Assembly: GCF_000423025.1 (NCBI RefSeq)
Contig: NZ_AUHE01000003.1
Coordinates: 124,001-188,000 of the forward strand
Reading direction: 5' to 3'
Source of the DNA: Gordonia shandongensis DSM 45094
Lineage (GTDB): Bacteria; Actinomycetota; Actinomycetes; Mycobacteriales; Mycobacteriaceae
Length of the DNA stretch: 64,000 nt
Shown: one piece after another, positions 53,881 to 60,770 of the stretch
Numbering within the stretch: position 1 is the first letter of the stretch
How the letters are laid out: every line of letters starts with the position of its first letter
Translations under genes and position numbers: made by a program
The notes under the pieces: model-generated
Seen by the model: the letters and a program-made list of their open reading frames with translations, nothing else
Told to the model about the DNA's origin: nothing
Databases searched by the model: none

Positions 53881-53908
53881 GATCCTCTCAGGGTGATCCT
53901 CTCAGGGT
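53881..53908. repeat. Two 14-bp direct repeats
   Basis: GATCCTCTCAGGGT occurs at 53881-53894 and 53895-53908, in the gap before the membrane coiled-coil gene, followed by a partial third copy. Confidence 0.8.
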
Positions 53909-53926
53909 GATCTCAGTGATCGCTCT

Positions 53927-53932
53927 TACCGT
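53927..53932 (+). promoter_or_regulatory. -10-like hexamer for the repeat-bearing membrane protein gene
   Basis: TACCGT lies 6 nt before ATG 53939, consistent with a leaderless transcript. Confidence 0.35.
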
Positions 53933-53938
53933 GAGGTG

Positions 53939-55201
53939 ATGCCCGACTCCGACCAGCCAGCCGAATCCCAGTCAGTCGAATACCAGCCGGCCGAATCCCA
54001 GTCAGCCGAATCCCAGTCAGCCGAATCCCAGTCGGTCGAGTCCCAGCCGGCCGAGTCACCGCACTCCTCGACCGATGGACGCCACGGCGCCCGGCGGGGC
54101 GGTCGCCGGCGGGCCGGTCGTCGGCGGGACGGTCGTCGACGGGGTGGGGCGGTCGGGCGCGCGCCCTGGCTGATCGGTGCGGTCGCGGCGGGCGTCGTCG
54201 TCGGCAGTGCCACCTTCCTGACCGTTCCGCCGGACGTCACCGAGTCCGAGTCCGATCCGTCGGCCGATCAGATCGAGAACGCACGGTCGTCTCTCGACTC
54301 GGCGAACCTGATGTTCGGACTGATGTCGTCGGCGGTCACGGGTGCCACGGGAAGCGTGGAGAAGATCGTGGGCGGCGCCGAGTCGGTGTTCGACGCCGTC
54401 GACCGGGCCTCCGGCGCATCCGAGCATCTGGTGTCCGGGCTGCGGCAGGCTCCCGACGCGAAGGCCGCGGCCGCGCAGGTGCAGCGACTGTCGACGTCGA
54501 TCGGGGCGGGTCTGGACCGCGCACGGGATCTCACGGCGGCCGCCGACCAGATGAACTCCCTGGTGACGCCGCTGTTGCGGTTCGTCGAGTCGAGTAAGGC
54601 GCCCGGGACGCGCGATCTGGTGGAGACGTTGACGGCGTTGCAGAAGTCGGGAGCCGAGATCGCCCGTCAGTCCGACACCATCGACGCGTTGCGCGGAGAA
54701 CTGCGCGGAATCTCGTCGTCGGTCGACGGCGCGTCTGCCGAGTTCGACCGGGTGATCGGTGAGGCGCGGCGGTCGGCCGAGCAGCTCGAGTCGGGGATGA
54801 AGCGGCTGGCGTCGGCGCGCGGGGAGACGGTGAAGGCCGCGGGTGACGTCGGCGACGGTGTGCGAGAGCTGCAGAAGGTGCTCGACGGCATCGGCGGCGA
54901 CATCGACTCGGCCGCGAGCGAGTTGGAGCCGGCCGACGAGGTGGTCGCCGTCGATCGTCGGGTCGACGATGCCGACCGGACGGCCGTCGCTCTACTCGCG
55001 GGGTCGGGGACGTCGTTGGTCCTCATGGTCGTCTTCGTGCTCGTCGCGCGGCGCCGGGCACGTCACGGCGAGGAGGAGCTCGAGCGCGAGTCGGCCGAAC
55101 TGGACCGGGCCGCCCGGGAGCGGCCGACCGGCGGTGCGGCGCTCAGAGCAGAGGACGTCCCTGGCGAAGACGACGACGGACGTCGGCCAGCAGGACGTTG
55201 A
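53939..55201 (+). CDS. Hypothetical two-helix membrane coiled-coil protein with repeat N-terminus
   Basis: I do not recognise this 420-residue protein. Residues about 6-40 are seven five-residue repeats (QPAES/QSAES/QSVEY). A highly basic, Arg-rich segment leads to a membrane helix (LIGAVAAGVVVGSATFLTV, about 78-96). A long helical Ala/Ser/Asp-rich region (about 115-340) looks like extracytoplasmic coiled coil. A second helix (VALLAGSGTSLVLMVVFVLV) and a charged tail follow. The layout resembles a periplasm-spanning or cell-wall-anchoring scaffold, but this is inference. ATG 53939 lies 6 nt after a TACCGT hexamer. The last 59 bp overlap the 3' end of the convergent MpaB-family gene. Confidence 0.7.
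   Translation: MPDSDQPAESQSVEYQPAESQSAESQSAESQSVESQPAESPHSSTDGRHGARRGGRRRAGRRRDGRRRGGAVGRAPWLIGAVAAGVVVGSATFLTVPPDVTESESDPSADQIENARSSLDSANLMFGLMSSAVTGATGSVEKIVGGAESVFDAVDRASGASEHLVSGLRQAPDAKAAAAQVQRLSTSIGAGLDRARDLTAAADQMNSLVTPLLRFVESSKAPGTRDLVETLTALQKSGAEIARQSDTIDALRGELRGISSSVDGASAEFDRVIGEARRSAEQLESGMKRLASARGETVKAAGDVGDGVRELQKVLDGIGGDIDSAASELEPADEVVAVDRRVDDADRTAVALLAGSGTSLVLMVVFVLVARRRARHGEEELERESAELDRAARERPTGGAALRAEDVPGEDDDGRRPAGR
53954..54058. repeat. Seven 15-bp tandem units at the N-terminus of the membrane protein
   Basis: Seven in-frame 15-bp units encode QPAES, QSVEY, QPAES, QSAES, QSAES, QSVES and QPAES. Several units are identical at DNA level. Confidence 0.9.
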
Positions 55202-56006
55202 AGGGGAACTGTTTGACCGGGCCCGGCATGAGCCGCACCGCCTGCCGCAGCACGGTGTTCTGGGCGTCGAACACGCGCTGCTGCCACGGTGCGAGGCGGA
55301 CGTCCATCTTGTCCCGGAACTCCGGCGGCAGGTAACCGACCGTCAGCATGAGCGAGAGCGGCCCGACGACGGCGGACAGGGGGCGCGGCAGGAACTCCAT
55401 GCGCACGATCCGCAGCAGGTACTCGCGGATGGTGTCGTCGATCTCGAGTCCGGCGACGGTGTCGTTCCAGTACTTCTCGAAGTCGGCGCGGGTGGCGGGC
55501 CACATCTCGGGCGGCATCTGCAGTGTGGTGCCCATGACGGCGCCCTGGCGGTAGGCCTCCTCGGTGATCGCGGCCGGATCGCCGTACAGCCGTTGCATGT
55601 CCTCCCAGCCTCGGTAGAGGCAGGCGGCGACCCACAGCTGCAGTGCGGGATCGAAGGCGTTGTACTCGACGGGGCTCTCGCTGGTCGACCGGATCTGCGC
55701 GTGCGCCTTGTTGACGGCCTGCCGGTAGCGGCGGCGGTCCTCTTCGCTGCCCATGGCGGCCACCGCGAGGTAGGTCAGGGTGGTGCGAGTGCGGCTGACG
55801 GGCGATTTGAAGAGGTTGCCCGAGTCGACCTTGCTCTCGTAGACGCCGTATCCGACGGCGGGGACGGCGAGCTGCATGATGACGTTCGCGGGTCCGGCGA
55901 GCAGGGCGAGCCCGATCATCTCGAGGTCGTCGACGGTCTGCGAGTCGAGTTCGACTCGCCGCGAGTGCCGTTCGGCGGTGGACGGGTCGAGTGCCTCTGC
56001 GGTCAT
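55143..56006 (-). CDS. MpaB/Lcp-type oxygenase family protein (DUF2236)
   Basis: A 287-residue member of the oxygenase MpaB family, related to the rubber oxygenase catalytic domain. GPANVIMQLAVPAVGYGVYE (about 38-57), SRTRTTLTYLAVAAMG and AFDPALQLWVAACLY are conserved blocks. These proteins bind heme b and oxidise lipophilic or isoprenoid substrates. AGGAGG precedes ATG 56006. The gene is divergent from a TetR regulator across 88 bp, which probably controls it. Its last 59 bp overlap the convergent membrane-protein gene. Confidence 0.85.
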   Translation of the reverse strand: MTAEALDPSTAERHSRRVELDSQTVDDLEMIGLALLAGPANVIMQLAVPAVGYGVYESKVDSGNLFKSPVSRTRTTLTYLAVAAMGSEEDRRRYRQAVNKAHAQIRSTSESPVEYNAFDPALQLWVAACLYRGWEDMQRLYGDPAAITEEAYRQGAVMGTTLQMPPEMWPATRADFEKYWNDTVAGLEIDDTIREYLLRIVRMEFLPRPLSAVVGPLSLMLTVGYLPPEFRDKMDVRLAPWQQRVFDAQNTVLRQAVRLMPGPVKQFPFNVLLADVRRRLRQGRPLL

Positions 56007-56094
56007 GGCGCCTCCTGCGGTGCGCCCGGTGCCCCGGGAAGTGATAACAACCGTTTCCTATTTGATTGAACTCTCGGGCCGCCGAGGTGTCAAG

Positions 56095-56757
56095 ATGTCT
56101 GGTGTGAATGATCGGGATCGGGCCGCACCGGAGTTGCGGCTGTACGGCGGTGAGTCGGGGGACGCGCGCGTCGCCAGGCGCCGCGCCGCGCTGATCGACG
56201 CCGCGCTCGACATGCTGTCCGCGTCGGGGCCCGGACAGGTCACCGTCCGGGGGATCTGTGCGCGCGCCGGGCTCACGCCGCGTTACTTCTACGAGAGTTT
56301 CGAGAACGTCGACGCCCTCGTCGGTGCGACCTACGACGGCATCATCTCGGAGATCGCCGAGCGCGGGCTGGCGGGATTCGACGCCGGCGACACCCCGCGC
56401 GCCAAGGTGACCGGCGCCGTCGAGGCGATCGTCGAGGTGGTGGCCGGCGACCCGCGCAAGGGCGGCGTGATCTTCTCCGACACGCTGCGCAGCCCGGTCG
56501 TCATCGACAAGCGCGCCGAATCGCTGCAGATGTTCGCCCGCCTCACCTCGCAGAGCGCCGCGCAGGTCGCCGACGTCTCCGGTGGTCAGCAGACCCTGGC
56601 GGCGGCGCACTTTCAGGTCGGCGGCCTGGCTCGGCTGCTCGCATCGTGGACCGAGGGCGTCATCGATGTGGATCGCGAGACGCTGGTGGGAATCTGCGTT
56701 CAGATGCTGCTTCCCGAGAGTCGCACGGCGGACTCCGCGCGGACGCGGCTAAGTTGA
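56095..56757 (+). CDS. TetR family regulator beside the MpaB-family gene
   Basis: A 220-residue TetR protein. The DNA-binding helix-turn-helix is VTVRGICARAGLTPRYFYES (about 44-63). The C-terminal domain is large and ligand-binding in type. ATG 56095 was chosen because an upstream frame has no conserved sequence. It is divergent from the MpaB-family oxygenase, the most likely target. A second TetR gene starts 4 bp after its stop. Confidence 0.85.
   Translation: MSGVNDRDRAAPELRLYGGESGDARVARRRAALIDAALDMLSASGPGQVTVRGICARAGLTPRYFYESFENVDALVGATYDGIISEIAERGLAGFDAGDTPRAKVTGAVEAIVEVVAGDPRKGGVIFSDTLRSPVVIDKRAESLQMFARLTSQSAAQVADVSGGQQTLAAAHFQVGGLARLLASWTEGVIDVDRETLVGICVQMLLPESRTADSARTRLS
56750..56755 (+). 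promoter_or_regulatory. -10-like hexamer for the second TetR gene
   Basis: TAAGTT, within the end of the first TetR gene, lies 6 nt before ATG 56762. The second TetR gene may therefore have its own leaderless promoter as well as readthrough. Confidence 0.35.
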
Positions 56758-56761
56758 CTGT

Positions 56762-57367
56762 ATGACGAATTGGCGCGATTACGGCGCGGTGAACCTGCCC
56801 GCCCCGCTGCGGGCAGCGCTCGACGCCTTCGTCGAACACGGCTATCACGGTACGTCGGTGCGCGACATCGCTGCGCGTGCCGGACTCTCGGTTCCCGGTC
56901 TCTACCACCACTATCCGTCGAAGCAGTCGCTGCTCCAGGGGTTGTTGGAGTTGACGATGTCCGATCTGCTGCGACGCTCGGAGGAGGCGCTGCGGGAGGC
57001 GGGTGTCGATCCGGTGGCGCGGTTCGACGCCGTGGTGGAGTCGCTGCTGCGGTTCCACATGTATCGGCGCGAACAGGCGTTCGTCGGGTCGACGGAGCTG
57101 CGGAGCCTGGACCCGGAGTATCACCGTGTCTACATCGGGCATCGGATCCGGCAGCAGCGGATGGTCGACGAGGTGGTGCTGGCCGGAGTCTCGGACGGCG
57201 CGTTCTCGACCGACTCCCCGAAGGGGGCCGCGCGTGCGGTGGCGACCATGTGCGTGGGGGTCTCGACCTGGTATCGCGTCGACGGGCCGATGTCGGCCGA
57301 CGAGCTCATCGCCCAGAATCTCGACTTCGCGCGCGCGATCGTCGGGTACACCGGACGCGGTCGGTAG
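56762..57367 (+). CDS. TetR family regulator, probably of the acyl-CoA dehydrogenase gene
   Basis: A 201-residue TetR protein. The helix-turn-helix is TSVRDIAARAGLSVPGLYHH (about 33-52), followed by the YPSKQSLLQGLLE helix. The C-terminal domain has the WYRVDGPMSADELIAQNLDFA ending found in TetR regulators of fatty-acid and sterol catabolism (KstR2-like in outline). The acyl-CoA dehydrogenase gene starts 94 bp downstream and a perfect palindrome lies between them, so it probably controls that gene. Confidence 0.85.
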   Translation: MTNWRDYGAVNLPAPLRAALDAFVEHGYHGTSVRDIAARAGLSVPGLYHHYPSKQSLLQGLLELTMSDLLRRSEEALREAGVDPVARFDAVVESLLRFHMYRREQAFVGSTELRSLDPEYHRVYIGHRIRQQRMVDEVVLAGVSDGAFSTDSPKGAARAVATMCVGVSTWYRVDGPMSADELIAQNLDFARAIVGYTGRGR

Positions 57368-57425
57368 CGCACGGGATCGGCCGATCGCTTGACGGCACGG
57401 CGCGGGCGTGTCAGGGTGCAATCTG

Positions 57426-57443
57426 ACCGAACGCTTGTTCGGT
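57426..57443. promoter_or_regulatory. Operator-like palindrome before the acyl-CoA dehydrogenase gene
   Basis: ACCGAAC-GCTT-GTTCGGT is a perfect 7+4+7 inverted repeat that ends 18 bp before ATG 57462. It is a typical size and position for a TetR operator. Confidence 0.65.
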
Positions 57444-57461
57444 ATCGTGAGAGGGAGTCCC

Positions 57462-58667
57462 ATGGCGATCGATCTGAGCTACGACGACGAGGTCATCGAC
57501 CTCGTGGCGCGCACGCGCGATTTCATCGAGACCGCGGTCCTGCCCGTCGAGGAGCGCCACCACGGTGATGTGGCCGCGGCCGGCGGCGACGACCTCCGCC
57601 GCGAGTTGAACGCCAAGGCCCGGGAGGCCGGGGTCTTCGCGCCGCACGCACCCGTCGAGTACGGCGGACTGGGTCTGTCGATGAGCGATCGGGCCCCGGT
57701 GTTCGAGGCGGCGGGCGCCTCCATCTTCGGACCGATGGCCCTGCACATCGGCGCACCCGACGAGGGGAACGTCCACATGCTGGCGGCCATCGCGACACCC
57801 CACCAGCGCAGCCGCTTCCTCGAACCCCTCGCCACCGGTGAGGTTCGCAGCGCCTTCGCGATGACCGAACCCGCGCCCGGTGCCGGCGCCGACCCGAACG
57901 GGCTGTCGACCACCGCCGTCCGCGTCGACGGCGGCTGGCGGATCAACGGCTTCAAACGGTTCATCACCGGTGCGGAGGGCGCCGCCTTCTTCATCATCAT
58001 GGCGCGCACCGCGGGTGTGCCGGGCGACCGCGGCGGCGCCACGATGTTCCTCGCGCCGGCCGAGACCGACGGCATCGCCGTGGAGCGACACGTGCACACC
58101 ACCGACAAGTCGATGATCGGCGGCCACTGCGAGGTCCGCTTCACCGATGTCTTCGTCCCCGACGAGGACGTGCTCGGCGAACCCGACCAGGGCTATCGGT
58201 ACGCGCAGGTCCGGCTCGGGCCGGCACGCATGACCCACGTGATGCGCTGGATGGGCAGCGCCGTGCGCGCCCATCGCGTCGCGGTCGACTACGTGTCACG
58301 GCGCGAGGGGTTCGGCGGAATGCTCTCCGACCTCGGGATGATCCAGCAGATGATCGCCGACAACGAGATCGACCTCGCCGCCGCCCGCGCGCTGCTGGTG
58401 CGCGCCTGCTACGAACTCGACCGCGGCGAGCACGCCTCCGATGCGACGTCGATCGCCAAGACCTTCGGCGCAGAGGCGTTCTCGCGGGTGATCGACCGCA
58501 GCATTCAGATGTGCGGCGGACTCGGGGTGAGCGAGGAGGACCTGCCGCTGGCGCGGCTCGCCAACGAGGTCCGCCCGTTCCGGATCTACGACGGCCCCAG
58601 CGAGGTGCATCGGTGGGCGGTCGCCAAACGCGCCGTGTCCCGCGCGCGCCGCGCCCGCGAGAGCTGA
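57462..58667 (+). CDS. Acyl-CoA dehydrogenase, ACAD10/11-LvaC-like
   Basis: A 401-residue flavoenzyme. AFAMTEPAPGAGADPNG (about 136-152) and FKRFITGAEGA are the usual FAD and substrate motifs. Near the C-terminus the motif is YDGPSEVH rather than the YEGT of classical enzymes, a form seen in ACAD10/11 and, I believe, bacterial LvaC. Those enzymes act with an APH-type kinase on 4-hydroxyacyl-CoA, and such a kinase is encoded next. GAGAGGGAG precedes ATG 57462. The TGA stop (58665-58667) is followed by 33 open codons in the same frame leading into the kinase gene. Confidence 0.88.
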   Translation: MAIDLSYDDEVIDLVARTRDFIETAVLPVEERHHGDVAAAGGDDLRRELNAKAREAGVFAPHAPVEYGGLGLSMSDRAPVFEAAGASIFGPMALHIGAPDEGNVHMLAAIATPHQRSRFLEPLATGEVRSAFAMTEPAPGAGADPNGLSTTAVRVDGGWRINGFKRFITGAEGAAFFIIMARTAGVPGDRGGATMFLAPAETDGIAVERHVHTTDKSMIGGHCEVRFTDVFVPDEDVLGEPDQGYRYAQVRLGPARMTHVMRWMGSAVRAHRVAVDYVSRREGFGGMLSDLGMIQQMIADNEIDLAAARALLVRACYELDRGEHASDATSIAKTFGAEAFSRVIDRSIQMCGGLGVSEEDLPLARLANEVRPFRIYDGPSEVHRWAVAKRAVSRARRARES

Positions 58668-58766
58668 CGCCCGAACGCCCCATCCCCGAACGCCCCATCC
58701 CCGAACTCCCCATCCCCGAACTCCCCGACCCCGAACTCCCCGACCCCGACCGAGAGCGAGATCCCC
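58668..58766 (+). repeat. In-frame open linker of 15-bp repeats between acyl-CoA dehydrogenase and kinase genes
   Basis: The 15-bp units run from 58670 to 58750 (five and a fraction copies). In the frame shared by both flanking genes they read PNAPS/PNSPS/PNSPT without a stop. The only interruption between the two proteins is the TGA at 58665. A weak GAGCGAG lies before GTG 58767. Confidence 0.8.
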
Positions 58767-59786
58767 GTGGGCGACCATCCCGGACTCACCACCGACGCGC
58801 TGCGCGCGCTGCTGACCGCGAACGACGTCGAGGTGATCGGCGACCTGCGGATCGAGTTGATCAGCGGCGGCCGGTCGAACCTGACCTTCGACGTCCGCGA
58901 CGACGTGCACCACTGGGTGGCGCGGCGCCCGCCGATGGGCGGCCTCACACCGTCGGCGCACGATATGAACCGGGAATGGGCGGTCACCTCGGCGCTCGGC
59001 GCCACCGACGTCCCGGTGCCGCCCAGCGTCGCGATCGACGCCACCGGCGACATCATCGGAGCGCCCTGCACCGTGGTCGGATTCGTCGACGGCCGCGTGA
59101 TCCGGTCGGCAGACGACCTGGCCGCCCTCTCCGACGAGGAGGTCACCGCGAGTGCCGACGCCCTCGTGTCGACGCTCGCCGATCTGCACGCCGTCGACTA
59201 CCGGGCCGTCGGGCTCGGCGACTTCGGCCGCCCCGAGGGGTTCGCCTCCCGACAGGTGTCGCTGTGGGCGCGGCAGTGGGGGCTGGTGAAGACCCGGGAC
59301 CTCGACGACGTCGACCGGCTCGCGACACTGCTGGCCGACCGCGTCCCCGCGTCGGCGCGCAGCTCGATCGTCCACGGCGACTTCCGGATCGACAACACCA
59401 TCCTCGACCCGCGGGACGCCGGAACCGTCGCGGCCGTCGTCGACTGGGAGATGTCGGCGCTGGGCGACCCGTTGACCGACCTCGCCCTGGCGTGCGTCTA
59501 TCGCGCCCCGGTGTTCTCGTCGGTGCTGGGCTTCGATGCGGCGTGGACCAGTGAGCGCTATCCGGACGCCGACGGGCTGGTCGAGCGTTACGTCGACGCC
59601 ACCGGCGCCGCCCTCGGCGACTGGAACTTCTATCTCGGGCTCGCCAACCTCAAACTCGGTGTCATCGCCGAGGGCATCACCCATCGCGCACTGGCCGGCG
59701 GATCGTCGGGGGCCGACGGCGCCGAACGCGCAGCGGAGGCGACGGGCGAGTTCATCGCCGCCGGACTCCGCGCCCTCGCCGCCTGA
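58767..59786 (+). CDS. APH-family phosphotransferase, probable acyl-CoA kinase (LvaA/ACAD11-kinase-like)
   Basis: A 339-residue aminoglycoside-phosphotransferase-fold kinase. The catalytic SIVHGDFRIDNTIL (about 205-218) and metal-binding AVVDWEMSALGDPLTDLA (about 227-244) are intact. LISGGRSNLTFDV near residue 31 is the nucleotide loop. It follows an ACAD10/11-like dehydrogenase, as in mammalian ACAD10/11 fusions and the Pseudomonas levulinate pathway, where the kinase phosphorylates 4-hydroxyacyl-CoA. Antibiotic resistance is unlikely. The only available start is GTG 58767, with a weak ribosome site and in frame with the upstream gene. It ends 3 bp from a convergent phosphatase gene. Confidence 0.85.
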   Translation: MGDHPGLTTDALRALLTANDVEVIGDLRIELISGGRSNLTFDVRDDVHHWVARRPPMGGLTPSAHDMNREWAVTSALGATDVPVPPSVAIDATGDIIGAPCTVVGFVDGRVIRSADDLAALSDEEVTASADALVSTLADLHAVDYRAVGLGDFGRPEGFASRQVSLWARQWGLVKTRDLDDVDRLATLLADRVPASARSSIVHGDFRIDNTILDPRDAGTVAAVVDWEMSALGDPLTDLALACVYRAPVFSSVLGFDAAWTSERYPDADGLVERYVDATGAALGDWNFYLGLANLKLGVIAEGITHRALAGGSSGADGAERAAEATGEFIAAGLRALAA

Positions 59787-59789
59787 CCG

Positions 59790-60449
59790 CTACCGGAAGG
59801 TCGCCAGGCCCGAGTGCACGTCGGCGAGGTGCGCGTGGTCGTTGATCGAGACCGGGGTGAGCCCGCGCCGCCCGGCGATGACCGTGGTGATCGACCCGTT
59901 GACGAAGGTGCGCGACAACTGCGGCCACGCCGGGGCGGGGACGCCCCACAGGCGGGCGATGAGCGCGGTGATGACGCCCGCCGACGAGACGACGAGGACC
60001 GACCGTCCGGATCCGGCGAGGGCCGCCGCGCGGTCGGCGGCGGCGCCGGTGCGGTCGATGAACGACGCGTACGTCTCCGGGCCGATGTCGGCGCCCGCCA
60101 CCCACGCGGCCAGGGCGTCGTCGAGGGCGTCTTGGAAGGGACGCCCGCCGTCGGCGTGGATGTCGTCCCCCTCGGGGAGGGCCGGGGTCACGTATTCGTT
60201 CCAGTCGGCGTCCACGTGCGGCATCGTGCTCTCGGGGAAGGCCTCGAGGACGCCGGCGATCGTCGCCTGCTGACGGGGCAGATCACCGCAGATCGCGGCG
60301 TCGAACCCGGTGACCCGTCGGGCCAGGGCGACACCCGTCGCCCGCGCCTGGGCGTATCCGAGGTCGGTGAGCCCGGGCCCGCCGCCCGGATCACCGGTGT
60401 AGGCGTGCGCGGGCGCCTGGCCGTGCCGGACGAGGTAGATCGTGCCCAT
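59790..60449 (-). CDS. Histidine phosphatase family protein
   Basis: A 219-residue phosphoglycerate-mutase-like phosphatase. The catalytic LVRHGQAP (about 6-13) supplies the phospho-accepting His. A second His is probably in INDHAHL near the C-terminus, and CGDLPRQQATIAGVLEAF is the usual second block. Substrate is unknown. The start MGTIYLVRHG was preferred to a longer frame because the catalytic strand begins immediately. The gene is convergent with the APH kinase and divergent from the cysteine leader/ROK unit. Confidence 0.85.
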   Translation of the reverse strand: MGTIYLVRHGQAPAHAYTGDPGGGPGLTDLGYAQARATGVALARRVTGFDAAICGDLPRQQATIAGVLEAFPESTMPHVDADWNEYVTPALPEGDDIHADGGRPFQDALDDALAAWVAGADIGPETYASFIDRTGAAADRAAALAGSGRSVLVVSSAGVITALIARLWGVPAPAWPQLSRTFVNGSITTVIAGRRGLTPVSINDHAHLADVHSGLATFR

Positions 60450-60524
60450 GTCAGCGGATCCTCGATGCACGTCGGGGGAAGGAGTCGGTCGTCACACCCT
60501 CACGCTAGCCAGCGCGGTCCGGTT

Positions 60525-60541
60525 GCACCCCGCGGGGGTGC
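60525..60541. promoter_or_regulatory. Inverted repeat over the -35 region of the leader/ROK promoter
   Basis: GCACCCC-GCG-GGGGTGC is a perfect 7+3+7 inverted repeat, 4 bp upstream of the candidate -10. A repressor bound here would block the promoter; ROK autoregulation is one possibility. Confidence 0.5.
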
Positions 60542-60542
60542 T

Positions 60543-60551
60543 TGCTATCAT
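60543..60551 (+). promoter_or_regulatory. Extended -10 promoter element for leader/ROK
   Basis: TGCTATCAT combines a TGn extension with TATCAT, 9 nt before ATG 60561, giving an untranslated leader of at most a few nucleotides. Confidence 0.5.
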
Positions 60552-60560
60552 ATAGCGATT

Positions 60561-60665
60561 ATGACCAGTCAGCCGTTCGTCGTTCCGGAGGTCACCTACG
60601 TGACCACCGCTCTGGGATGTCGCCTTCCGCTGGCCAGGGTCCTCTGTTGTCGCCGAATGCGCTGA
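60561..60665 (+). CDS. Putative cysteine-containing leader peptide
   Basis: A 34-residue frame, MTSQPFVVPEVTYVTTALGC then RLPLARVLCCRRMR, ends 105 bp before the ROK gene. Three Cys codons, two adjacent (CC), sit near its end, and two stem-loops follow. Cys-rich short leader ORFs in mycobacteria act as cysteine-responsive attenuators, and actinobacterial leader peptides with a Cys near the end precede sulfur genes. The start follows an extended -10 by 9 nt with no ribosome site, consistent with near-leaderless translation. The ROK gene is not an obvious sulfur gene, so the signal may differ. Confidence 0.5.
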   Translation: MTSQPFVVPEVTYVTTALGCRLPLARVLCCRRMR

Positions 60666-60689
60666 TCCAGCCCGAACCAGCCCCGTCGC

Positions 60690-60746
60690 CTCACCGCAGG
60701 TGAGCACCATTCGGCGGGTGCGCGCCCCGAACCGGCGCGTACCGCC
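60690..60746 (+). promoter_or_regulatory. Two stem-loops between leader peptide and ROK gene
   Basis: CTCACC-GCA-GGTGAG (60690-60704) is a small perfect hairpin. A larger imperfect stem pairs 60713-60726 with 60734-60746. They begin 24 nt after the leader stop and could serve as attenuator structures. Confidence 0.45.
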
Positions 60747-60770
60747 CCAGGCCTCAGGACCCGTGAACCC

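Noticed and set aside
58767..59786. Aminoglycoside resistance gene
   Set aside because: The APH fold is shared by many kinases; pairing with an ACAD10/11-like dehydrogenase points to acyl-CoA metabolism.
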